Below are positions 1 through 9,524 of a DNA stretch of 64,000 bases, one piece after another (position 1 is the first letter of the stretch; each line of letters starts with the position of its first letter). Under the pieces are notes generated by a model. That model did not search any database and was not told where the DNA came from. It was given only the letters and a program-made list of their open reading frames with translations. The stretch lies in NCBI RefSeq assembly GCF_900156205.1, contig NZ_FTNA01000002.1, positions 227,524 to 291,523 on the forward strand, read 5' to 3'. Both the position numbers and the translations under genes were made by a program. Source of the DNA: Leptospira interrogans. Lineage in GTDB: Bacteria > Spirochaetota > Leptospiria > Leptospirales > Leptospiraceae.

Positions 1-64
1 CACAACGCTCTTTATGAATCGCGTTGGAAAACTCAGCACAACGCTCTTTATGAATCGCGTTGTG
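1..64 (-). repeat. Tandem pair of hairpin repeats (conserved-loop family)
   Basis: Two near-identical 26-28 nt units lie in direct tandem, separated by a 10-nt linker. Unit 2 (37-64) is a perfect inverted repeat, CACAACGC at 37-44 against GCGTTGTG at 57-64. On the minus strand each reads stem, a loop containing GATTCATAAA, stem, then a tail CTGAGTTTTCC. The same loop and tail recur at 34667-34736 and, with different stems, at 34857-34893 and 29046-29080. The first unit may continue beyond the window edge. Function is unknown. Confidence 0.7.
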
Positions 65-130
65 GGGTGGGAACTAAGTTTTGCAGAGGATTTGTCGTAA
101 CTTCGACAGATTTATATTGAGATCAAATAT
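65..130 (+). repeat. Repeat block shared in inverted orientation with 34600-34666
   Basis: Immediately beside the hairpin pair is a stretch beginning GGGTGGGAACTAAGTTTT and running through an AGAGGATTTGTCGTAA core. The reverse complement of 34600-34666 is nearly identical over about 60 nt, and there too it abuts a tandem hairpin pair. Together these form a roughly 130-bp composite repeat present at both places in opposite orientation. No coding capacity is evident. Confidence 0.65.
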
Positions 131-514
131 TTGTGGGGTTGGTTATGATAGAGAGAGTTCTATTGAATTTCAAACGCGATCCGTAGAAAGATATTCAGGG
201 AGTGTTTTATTAAGTTCAAGAAGCGAGACGGCTTTAGTTTTCTCGTATATGAATGTAGAAACTACTACTTTTAGAAAAATTTTCTTAGTTTTTCTTACAT
301 CGAACTCGCGTTAACTAAAATTCAGAAAGAATTCAAAACCTTTTATTACGAAAAACGAATCTTAAAATTTGAATCCAAATACACACCCAACTTAATTTCC
401 AATGGAGATAAAATCCGTCTTAAACTTAAGCAGAACTTTTTCAGTTTAATCTTTTGATAAAATAAAAAGACACGTCGTAAATAACTTTTCACACGAAGAA
501 AAAATCCGTTCTAT
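131..514. other. Non-coding AT-rich gap with a diverged dispersed repeat
   Basis: I see no convincing gene here. Positions 250-313 hold a diverged copy of a dispersed element with the core ACTTTTAGAAAAATTTT, whose better copies lie at 52757-52827, 42046-42110 and 29319-29387. A short forward reading frame (81-314) spans the repeats, has no homology-like features and is most likely fortuitous. Confidence 0.6.
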
Positions 515-1585
515 CTATTTCGGCAATCTTTTGAATATAAAATCAGCATAGTCATTAAAACAATTCGGAGACATATGACCAGGATCGCTAAAATCATCAC
601 AATGATATTCCTTATCTTCGTTCATGTTCCAAAAAGAAGTTCCAGTAGATTCATGCAATTTTTGTAAAATAGGAATCATAATTTCATAGGGAGTTTTTTC
701 GTTTAGATTGCCCGTAGAAACTTTTTTAGTTTTATAAAGTTCAAAGTAAGGACGAGCGACTCTTACCCAAATCATAGCGTAGGAAATTCCCATTTGTTTT
801 ACGATTTGAATTGCATCTGCTTGATTTGCTAGCATTTTAGGATTGAACGTAAAATTACTTAGATAAGATTTAAAATCAGTATTCGACCTCTTTTTAAGAA
901 GTTCTGCAGGCAACACAACCCTAGGACTCGAATCCGAAGTAGCACTACCTCTTTGTTTTTTAAGGTTCTCCCAAATTTCGGAACGTAGCTTACTATAACC
1001 TTTTGCTAAAATTCCTCCGTCCTTAGCCCTAGCACGAATCACACTCCATCTAGGGCGATTTTTGGCCGTGTGAAATAATTTTTTGACTATATAACCAGTA
1101 AGATCCGAATAAGAATATCGATCTAAATGCCTGAATACAAAAATAGGACTTAATCCATAAAAAAGAACCTCATCTAAGGTCAAAATAGAAGAAGAATTGA
1201 AGATTTCGATCGATTCATCCATTAAGATAAAATCCGGTTTTACACCATCAGACTGAAACCTTTCCAACCAATACAAATAATAATCGGGAGATCCTCCGGG
1301 AACGGAAAAATTGAACAAAAACCAATCCGGATATTTTTTTTCTATATAATCATTTCTAAATAAAAGTGCTCTGGAATTTCCAAAATAAACCAAAACTTTT
1401 TTACGGTCCTTTTTTTTCAGATAATCTTTCAATTCTTCAAAAAGAAATTCTTTATGTTTGAAATTCAAATCGGAAAGACTCAAAGAATAATAAGGTTCGA
1501 AAATCGTGGAACTAATTAATTTATCGATTCCAAACGAAATCAAGAATATAACAAAAGGAATTAGAAGAAATCGATTTCGAAACAT
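515..1585 (-). CDS. DUF1574 family protein, SGNH-hydrolase-like partner of MBOAT
   Basis: This 356-aa protein starts with an N-terminal membrane anchor (about residues 5-21) followed by an extracytoplasmic domain. Near the start of that domain is GNSR (residues 69-72), in the place of the SGNH block I GDS(R) motif. Close to the C-terminus is DPGH (D334, H337), resembling the block V DxxH pair. The family resembles DUF1574, known mainly from Leptospira. It lies 9 bp downstream of an MBOAT acyltransferase. By analogy with AlgI/AlgJ or DltB/DltD systems, I infer that it takes part in O-acylation of a surface polymer. The Asn in place of Asp in GNSR and the unknown substrate keep the function open. 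A paralogue lies at 29907-30956. Confidence 0.72.
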   Translation of the reverse strand: MFRNRFLLIPFVIFLISFGIDKLISSTIFEPYYSLSLSDLNFKHKEFLFEELKDYLKKKDRKKVLVYFGNSRALLFRNDYIEKKYPDWFLFNFSVPGGSPDYYLYWLERFQSDGVKPDFILMDESIEIFNSSSILTLDEVLFYGLSPIFVFRHLDRYSYSDLTGYIVKKLFHTAKNRPRWSVIRARAKDGGILAKGYSKLRSEIWENLKKQRGSATSDSSPRVVLPAELLKKRSNTDFKSYLSNFTFNPKMLANQADAIQIVKQMGISYAMIWVRVARPYFELYKTKKVSTGNLNEKTPYEIMIPILQKLHESTGTSFWNMNEDKEYHCDDFSDPGHMSPNCFNDYADFIFKRLPK

Positions 1586-1594
1586 TCCATTTTC

Positions 1595-3079
1595 CTAAAA
1601 TTTATAATAGATAAACGCGCTCGAATCTTCCGAAAACAAAGCGAGCAAAAAAACGGAGACAACACCAACGAATGTAAGCAACCAAGGATCGTATTTTCTA
1701 AATCGTTTCCAAAAATCTGGAACATACTCAACCCAATTGAAAAATACCAAACCCAAAAAAAGATAAAAGAATTTTTCTAAATTCTCCATCTGATTGAGTA
1801 AAAAGAAAGAATTTCCATCAATCAAACTTCCCGCATTTCCCAACCAGGATAAAGAAGAAAAAATAAGTTCAGTTTCAATTTTATTGGGAACGTTTTCGAA
1901 AATTCCAAATACGTGTTGTATCATCATATTTGCGTTATTTGCCCGAAAAAGAATAGCTCCAAAAGAAAAAAGCAAAAACACAATCCAAACCTTGACTATC
2001 TTCAAAACAAAATTTTTATTGGGAGTTAGTTTCCATCCCAAAGAAGTTTCCAAATATCTTTCTACAGCAAGCAAAACTCCCCAATAAAAACCCCACGCAA
2101 TAAAAGTATAATCCGCACCGTGCCAAAAACCTCCAATTGTCATGGTTAAAATTAAATTTAAATGTGTTCTCCAAACCGCTACCTTACTTCCACCTAACGA
2201 AAAATATATGTAATCCCGAAGCCAAAACGACAGCGTTATGTGCCATCTCTGCCAGAGTTCTCTTCCGCTTAAGGAAAAAAAAGGAGCCTTAAAATTTTCA
2301 GGCAGATAAAAACCTAACAATGCCCCTACTCCTCTTGCCATATCGGTGAGGCCCGAAAAATCGCAGAATACTTGAATCGAATACCCGATCCCAGCAAGAA
2401 TCAAAGAAGTAAAATCATACGTTGCAGGATTGGAAAATACAGGAGAAATCAGTCCAGCAGCTGGGTCTGCAATCAAAACCTTTTTGATCAATCCACCCAA
2501 CATCAAATAACAACCATTATAGATTTTATCTCGATCCGGTTCTAAATTATTTAAATTCGGAAAAAAATCTCCAGTCCTCATAATAGGTCCGGCGATCAAA
2601 ACAGGAAAAAACAATACGAATAAAAAGTATTCTTTTAGAGAAATCGTTTTTCCTTCTTGATTTCTTCCCGCGTCCACAGCGGCAGCGATCATCTGAAAAC
2701 TATAAAAACTAATCGCAAGAGGAAGAACAATATGAACAATTCCCTGTATCTCCGTAAAAAACGGATAACCAGTCAAATCCGCCAAAACCCTAGAAAAGAA
2801 ATAAAAGTATTTAAAAAATCCAAGATTGATACAGTTAAAAAGAACCGACACAATCATCCAAGACTTCGGATTATTTTGGGAAGTTTTAATACGAATATAA
2901 AAGAAATAGTTGAGTAAAATTACAAAAAGAAAGTGAAAAAAGAAAACCCAAGAAAACCAAATGTAGAAAAAAGCACTAGAAAGAATCAAAAAATCGGGAC
3001 GTCTTCTTTTAGAAATTGACCAGTAGATACAATAAACAATTGCAAAAAAAATCGCAAAGGTAATCGAATTGAACAGCAC
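1595..3079 (-). CDS. MBOAT family membrane-bound O-acyltransferase (AlgI-like)
   Basis: This 494-aa polytopic membrane protein carries the typical AlgI/DltB-type MBOAT signature. It has FCDFSGLTDMARGVG around 238-252, RELWQRWHITLSFWLRDYI at about 273-291, and the near-invariant histidine in GGFWHGAD (H320). MBOAT proteins of this class move acyl groups across the cytoplasmic membrane to extracytoplasmic glycans. Its gene starts 3 bp after an NYN-domain gene and is followed 9 bp later by the SGNH-like gene, so the three form an operon. The pair probably acylates a cell-surface polysaccharide; the substrate cannot be read from the sequence. A second MBOAT/DUF1574 pair lies at 29907-32385. Confidence 0.9.
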   Translation of the reverse strand: MLFNSITFAIFFAIVYCIYWSISKRRRPDFLILSSAFFYIWFSWVFFFHFLFVILLNYFFYIRIKTSQNNPKSWMIVSVLFNCINLGFFKYFYFFSRVLADLTGYPFFTEIQGIVHIVLPLAISFYSFQMIAAAVDAGRNQEGKTISLKEYFLFVLFFPVLIAGPIMRTGDFFPNLNNLEPDRDKIYNGCYLMLGGLIKKVLIADPAAGLISPVFSNPATYDFTSLILAGIGYSIQVFCDFSGLTDMARGVGALLGFYLPENFKAPFFSLSGRELWQRWHITLSFWLRDYIYFSLGGSKVAVWRTHLNLILTMTIGGFWHGADYTFIAWGFYWGVLLAVERYLETSLGWKLTPNKNFVLKIVKVWIVFLLFSFGAILFRANNANMMIQHVFGIFENVPNKIETELIFSSLSWLGNAGSLIDGNSFFLLNQMENLEKFFYLFLGLVFFNWVEYVPDFWKRFRKYDPWLLTFVGVVSVFLLALFSEDSSAFIYYKF

Positions 3080-3082
3080 GGT

Positions 3083-3586
3083 TTATTTACCCTTCCTAAA
3101 TAAATTTTTCCAATATTCCAATTCTTCGGAACTCAACTTTTTATCTTTGAGTTCTTCTAGATCGGTTTTCTGTTTAGAAGGGAAAATCTCCGCAGTAATG
3201 ATAGACGCAAATTCTTCCGAGGTAATTGGATGAGCGCCCCATTTTTTTGCGTGATAAAAAATTTCCTTATCCGAACTGACTACTTGAACATCCGCCGGAC
3301 GAATTTGAGTTCGAACAAACTCCTTAATCAAGTCGTCCGCTTTTCTATCTCGGCTATAATATACGTTCAATTTTCCGAATGTTTCTTGGAGAACTTCGTT
3401 TCCTATTTCTTTCTTTCCATCAAAAAAAATGTGAAAGTTTTGTTTTTTCTTTTTTTTGGAATACAACTCGATCCATTCCAAAAGGGTTCGCCTGGCGTCA
3501 GAAAGCCGATTTTGATACATGGATTCTTCCAAATCTGGAAATTTATAGATCAGATTAAAACCGTCAATCGCCACTTGAAATAACAT
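3083..3586 (-). CDS. NYN (PIN-like) domain protein, YacP-like
   Basis: From the internal ATG chosen here this is a 167-aa protein. It begins with a beta strand and an acidic residue in AIDGFNLIY, followed by FFDGK (D near 56), RKADDLI, and VVSSDKEI. That order of conserved aspartates is typical of NYN/PIN-like nucleases such as YacP. The open frame extends to 3712, but that would overlap the divergent gene beginning at 3659 and adds sequence unlike the family. Starting at 3586 leaves a 72-bp divergent promoter region. It heads the MBOAT/DUF1574 operon, although an RNase-like role there is unexplained. The domain call is fairly sure; the substrate is unknown. Confidence 0.72.
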   Translation of the reverse strand: MLFQVAIDGFNLIYKFPDLEESMYQNRLSDARRTLLEWIELYSKKKKKQNFHIFFDGKKEIGNEVLQETFGKLNVYYSRDRKADDLIKEFVRTQIRPADVQVVSSDKEIFYHAKKWGAHPITSEEFASIITAEIFPSKQKTDLEELKDKKLSSEELEYWKNLFRKGK

Positions 3587-3658
3587 GGAATTGTAGTGAC
3601 CAAAATCCCATTCTCTTAAATACTGTAAACCATCCTTTCTTGAGAGATTATAAGTAAA

Positions 3659-4486
3659 ATGGCTGATTCCGAACGTTTTCCGGTCAGGATCAACAAATTT
3701 AACATCTGGCATTTTTATCTTTGGCTTCGCGCGCTTCCTGGTTCTGGAAGAGAAGTCTTTCTACTTTCTTTCGCCGTTTTAGACATTCTTCTTCTTTTAA
3801 TTTACAATTCGTATAAGGAAATTCTTCCAAAAGAATTATACGTCTATGTGATTGGTTTTGATTTTTTTGTCTTAACCATTTGGATTCTGGAACTCGTTTC
3901 AAAATTCAGAAAATCAAAAGACCCAAGCTCCTATTTTTCTATGAATTGGTATGAAATTATAGGAGTAGTTCCATTTTATTTTCTACGTCCTTTTTTGATT
4001 CTAAGGGGAATCAAATTACTGATCGCATTCTACAAGTTAGGTCAATCCGGACAAAACCTAAGCGACATTGTCACTAGAGAAATTACTTTCCGATTCAGAG
4101 ACGTGATCGTAGATACAATTGCGGACGCAGTTTTTTTACATTCTCTGGAAAGAGTGGAAGAAGTGATGATTCGCTTAGACTACAATGGACTCGCCAAAAA
4201 AGCTTTTGAACTTCATCAAGATCGATTCCACGCAAAGGTAAATGAATCTCTCCAATCTAAATTTTTACTAGGAGAATTATCTAAAATTCCGTTCATGGGA
4301 GAAATTTCTAAAAGATTAGGAGAAGATATAAGTTCTATGATTACCGAAATTTTAGAAAACGAAGTTACCGGAGAAATCATGAAACAAGTCACGGAAGGAA
4401 TTTTGAAAGAAATGGCAAATCACGTAAAAAAATTACCCATCGAAAGAATTACAAAACCTTTGGAAACAGAACCTTCTGAAGAGTAA
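3659..4486 (+). CDS. Voltage-sensor-like integral membrane protein without an obvious pore
   Basis: The 275-aa product has about four hydrophobic helices between residues 25 and 130. These include an S4-like helix with spaced arginine/lysine residues (RPFLILRGIKLLIAFYKLG). After it comes a long soluble, helical, charged C-terminal half with no second membrane pair and no selectivity-filter sequence. This recalls the voltage-sensor half of ion-transport proteins, but that is inference from helix layout and charge spacing. The start chosen is the ATG at 3659, which is compatible with the shortened divergent NYN gene. It appears monocistronic. Confidence 0.55.
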   Translation: MADSERFPVRINKFNIWHFYLWLRALPGSGREVFLLSFAVLDILLLLIYNSYKEILPKELYVYVIGFDFFVLTIWILELVSKFRKSKDPSSYFSMNWYEIIGVVPFYFLRPFLILRGIKLLIAFYKLGQSGQNLSDIVTREITFRFRDVIVDTIADAVFLHSLERVEEVMIRLDYNGLAKKAFELHQDRFHAKVNESLQSKFLLGELSKIPFMGEISKRLGEDISSMITEILENEVTGEIMKQVTEGILKEMANHVKKLPIERITKPLETEPSEE

Positions 4487-4772
4487 AAAAATAAACGGTC
4501 AAATTCCTCGTTAAATCAACGTTTGGCGAACACGATCCAATTAAAGATTTATTTTATAGAGGTTTTCTCCGCATTTTATCTCAAATTTCAAAATCCAAAT
4601 TTTTTTAAAGTTTAGCAAGAAAAGTAAAATTTTTAGAATTCAATTACGTTTTACGAATTTGATAACGTTTCCCGAAATTGCGACTATTTTATATTTTATT
4701 CGAGAAGTTTGATAAAAAACACTTGCGGTCCTATTTCGAACGTTTAAAATTTTTAAATCTAAAGGAGTTGTT

Positions 4773-5264
4773 ATGAAATCTGTAGAAACCTGGTTAGACG
4801 AGTACGGGGAAAGTCATCAAAATCCTATCAATAAAAACATACATTGGATTTGTGTTCCTTCGATTTATTTTACGGTCGTTGGACTTCTTTGGGCAATCCC
4901 AGTTCCTTCAATTTTTCTATCCGTACCTTACTTAAACTTTGCAACAATCGCTCTTGTTTTGGCGCTTGTGTTTTACATACGACTTTCAGCTACATTGGCT
5001 TTTGGAATGTTGGTTTTAAGTTCTTTGATGATGTATCTGATCATTCTTTTGCAAAGAACTCTTCTACCAATTATGATTGGAAGTTATTCTTACGGAATTT
5101 TGGAACTTTCAATTACGATTTTTGTTTTGGCCTGGATCGGACAATTTATTGGGCACAAAATCGAAGGTAAAAAACCTTCTTTCTTTAAGGATCTTCAATT
5201 TTTGATGATCGGCCCAATCTGGTTACTTGGATTTATCTATAAAAAGATGAAAATCGCCTATTGA
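4773..5264 (+). CDS. DUF962 / Mpo1-like membrane protein
   Basis: The 163-aa protein opens with the hallmark of the Mpo1/YGL010W family: a WLDEYGESHQNPINK stretch, then IHWICVP. Three to four hydrophobic helices follow, then GHKIEGKKPS near residue 130. Conserved histidines (ESHQNP, NIHW, GHKIEGK) are the expected metal ligands. The yeast member is an iron-dependent dioxygenase that removes one carbon from 2-hydroxy fatty acids; bacterial members are mostly uncharacterised. A strong ribosome-binding site, AAAGGAG, lies 5 nt before the ATG. A TetR regulator follows, beginning 88 bp downstream, which may control it. Confidence 0.85.
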   Translation: MKSVETWLDEYGESHQNPINKNIHWICVPSIYFTVVGLLWAIPVPSIFLSVPYLNFATIALVLALVFYIRLSATLAFGMLVLSSLMMYLIILLQRTLLPIMIGSYSYGILELSITIFVLAWIGQFIGHKIEGKKPSFFKDLQFLMIGPIWLLGFIYKKMKIAY

Positions 5265-5352
5265 TCGTTCCAATTTAGTGCAAAAAAAAATCGATATTCA
5301 GCATTATTTTGTACACTACAAATTATCAAAAAAAATATCCCGAGGGAATTCG

Positions 5353-5931
5353 ATGCCTAAGATAGTAAATCATGAAAAATACAAAACGGAGATACTAGCC
5401 AAGTGTGTAGATATTCTTGCAAGAAGAGGATATTCCGCGGTTTCTATGAGAGAAATCGCGGCGGAGTTGGACGTTTCCACAGGAACATTGTATCACTATT
5501 TCGCGACCAAAGAAGATATATTTAAGGAACTAGTTAAATTCGTATTAAATAAAGATATTGAAGAATTACAAATTCACTCTAAAGGAGATCTAGGACAAAC
5601 ATTAGAAACGAGAATAGAATCCCTTTTTCAAATGGTTCAAGCAAGAGAAGCGTATTTTCAAAATTTACTCTACATCATTTGTGACGTTTCCAGATTAAAA
5701 AATCATGAAGAAGAAAAATCTTTAATCGCAGATACCATTAAAGAATACGTTCATATCATAACAAAACATCTAGGAGTTACAAACCCCGCTCTCAACCGAA
5801 TTCTAATCAGCGTAATTTTAGGAACTGTGGTTCAAAGAATTCTAGACTCAGAGGCGATTAGTCTTTCGGAAACTTCAGATGTTGTTAAAGATTTTTTATC
5901 AATCCTTCTTTCCAATTCATTTACATTCTAA
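5353..5931 (+). CDS. TetR/AcrR family transcriptional regulator
   Basis: The 192-aa protein has an N-terminal TetR-type helix-turn-helix at about residues 10-55, visible as ILARRGYSAVSMREIAAEL followed by VSTGTLYHYFATKEDIF. The rest is an all-helical ligand-binding or dimerisation half with no recognised ligand. The ATG at 5353 is preferred over the upstream frame opening at 5278 because a GAGGG ribosome-binding site precedes it and the family begins a few residues before the helix-turn-helix. It follows the Mpo1-like gene in the same direction, so a fatty-acid or membrane-stress signal is plausible but unproven. It is convergent with glpD, with only 4 bp between the genes. Confidence 0.9.
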   Translation: MPKIVNHEKYKTEILAKCVDILARRGYSAVSMREIAAELDVSTGTLYHYFATKEDIFKELVKFVLNKDIEELQIHSKGDLGQTLETRIESLFQMVQAREAYFQNLLYIICDVSRLKNHEEEKSLIADTIKEYVHIITKHLGVTNPALNRILISVILGTVVQRILDSEAISLSETSDVVKDFLSILLSNSFTF

Positions 5932-5935
5932 TTTT

Positions 5936-7594
5936 CTAATAAATCTTATAACGATCTTTTACCGTTTTGATTTCTTGACGGATTTGATTCTGGTTCCAAC
6001 CAAGATGTCTTCCTAAGGATCTGAAAAGCCTATTCATTTCTTGTTCTTCCAGTAAACCTGGCACACCCACTCCAGATCTACGAAAGAAAAAATCAGTCGC
6101 AAATCGTATGTCTTCTCTGTTCGTGATAAATTTTACCTCACTTTCGTAAAATTTTTCGCCATTTTGAAGAATATAAAATTCTTCTTCCGGTTTACTCTTT
6201 TCAAGTATTCGATACGACTGAGATCCATAACGAAATGCTAACGTCTCGATCAATTCTCCGTTAAATTTAGCAAATTTTTTTTGTAGATCCTTGATGAGCG
6301 AAACAAGATCGGAATAATTTCCACTAGAAGGTGGAACCGACGAAGTTTCACAAACTCGAAAATTTCCCGGAAGATAATCGGCTACCTTATTGACGACCTC
6401 TTCTGCTACACCACGACTCGTTGTATATTTCCCTCCCATAGCCGTAAAAAAGCCTGGAAAACCCAGATCTCTATGATCGATGATTTCTGTCTTTCTGGAA
6501 GTATTGTATGTAGATCCACCCTCACCCGAATCTTCTACAAGAGGTCTCAAACCCCCGTAATAAAAATCCACGTCTTTCAAAGTCAGATTTGTATATCCAA
6601 AGGAATTGTTGATTTCGCTTAACAATTCTTCTATATCTTTTTTAGTAACCCTAAAATGATCCGGATGATCCGCATATTCTGTATCTGTAGTTCCAATAAT
6701 CGTTTTGTTTCTCCAAGGAATTACAAAAAGATGTGTCCCGTCTTTTTTTTTCGTTACTAAAATCTTATCCCCACCTATCTTTCTGGTAACTACGTGTATT
6801 CCCTTGGATCTGATAAGGTGTTTATCAATTTCAACTCCTACAAGAGATTCTATAAAATCCGCCCAAGGCCCCGCCGCGTTAATGACTGCCCTAGTTTTAT
6901 ATACGATTTCCTTTCCTGAAATTCTATCTTTTGCAATGATTGTGTATAGGGAATTGTTCGAACGAGTGATAGAAACCACTTCTGTATAATTTTTTGCTTC
7001 TGCTCCTCTTTCCCTTGCGGAAAAGATAAATTCACAGGTATGTCTTTCTGGATTGATATTTAAATAATCGTAATATAAGTAAGCGCCTTTAAGTTTTTCG
7101 CGTTCGATTGTAGGAGATTCCAAAAGTGTTTGTTCTTTAGAAAGAAAATCATATCTAGGAATCAATCTATCCTTACATATATTTGTGTTTCGGTCATAAG
7201 AAAGAGCGTCATATAAAATCATTCCGAACTTTAGAACGATCCGATCCAAGTTCGAATAGAGTGGAACCAAAATCCCCATTGTCTGAACCGCTTGTGGTGT
7301 AATTCTTGCCAAAGTAGCCCTTTCTCTTAAAGATTCTCTGACAAGTCCCAGCTCTAAATTTTTTAAATATCGTAACCCTCCATGAATCATTTTAGACGTC
7401 GCCTGGCTGGTTCCAGAAGCGTAATCGTTTTTTTCTAAAAGAATCGATTTCATTCCTCTCAAAGTGGAATCCCAGAGCACGTGTGCTCCCGTAATTCCTC
7501 CTCCAATCACTAACAAGTCATAAACGGAAGATTCTGAATTTCCAGATGATCTTGTTTTTAAAGAAGATAACTTTTTATTAGTTGGCATATTCAT
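5936..7594 (-). CDS. glpD: Glycerol-3-phosphate dehydrogenase (FAD-dependent)
   Basis: The 552-aa enzyme oxidises sn-glycerol-3-phosphate to dihydroxyacetone phosphate at the membrane, passing electrons to quinone. The FAD-binding motif VIGGGITGAHVLWDSTLRG lies near residue 30. It is followed by the family signatures SGTSQATSKMIHGGLRYL and GGKYTTSR, and the long C-terminal DAO domain ends in the FFFRRSGVG region. Length matches GlpD. It is transcribed divergently from an alkyl-DHAP-synthase-like gene across a 173-bp gap, which links DHAP production to a possible ether-lipid step. I see no glpF or glpK nearby. Two ATGs, two residues apart, could both serve as the start. Confidence 0.93.
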   Translation of the reverse strand: MNMPTNKKLSSLKTRSSGNSESSVYDLLVIGGGITGAHVLWDSTLRGMKSILLEKNDYASGTSQATSKMIHGGLRYLKNLELGLVRESLRERATLARITPQAVQTMGILVPLYSNLDRIVLKFGMILYDALSYDRNTNICKDRLIPRYDFLSKEQTLLESPTIEREKLKGAYLYYDYLNINPERHTCEFIFSARERGAEAKNYTEVVSITRSNNSLYTIIAKDRISGKEIVYKTRAVINAAGPWADFIESLVGVEIDKHLIRSKGIHVVTRKIGGDKILVTKKKDGTHLFVIPWRNKTIIGTTDTEYADHPDHFRVTKKDIEELLSEINNSFGYTNLTLKDVDFYYGGLRPLVEDSGEGGSTYNTSRKTEIIDHRDLGFPGFFTAMGGKYTTSRGVAEEVVNKVADYLPGNFRVCETSSVPPSSGNYSDLVSLIKDLQKKFAKFNGELIETLAFRYGSQSYRILEKSKPEEEFYILQNGEKFYESEVKFITNREDIRFATDFFFRRSGVGVPGLLEEQEMNRLFRSLGRHLGWNQNQIRQEIKTVKDRYKIY

Positions 7595-7767
7595 CTCGAT
7601 TTTTTAGAAATGAAACGGATCTTTCGATTTTAAAAGCGCAAGAATCCGATCGTTGGTTTATATAAGATATTTATTTTTTTGATTTGTTTCAAAATATGAT
7701 CTTCTATTTGAAAAAAATTAAACGTTAATGAACATTACACAGTTATCACTGGAGATTTTCAAAGCAT

Positions 7768-9459
<1,692 letters not shown>

Positions 9460-9524
9460 GTAGAAATTTTTTAATAGATTCTTTTCAATCAACGAAAGAC
9501 GGATCAAAATGCGGAATCAATCCA

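Noticed and set aside
1..64. CRISPR-like direct repeats with a short spacer
   Set aside because: Only two units, a 10-nt linker, and both units are perfect or near-perfect hairpins also found alone elsewhere. No cas genes are in the window.
81..314. 77-aa forward frame
   Set aside because: It runs through repeat sequence, has no ribosome-binding site and no recognisable protein features.
3587..3712. N-terminal extension of the NYN protein
   Set aside because: It would overlap the divergent gene and adds residues before the first NYN strand that do not fit the family.
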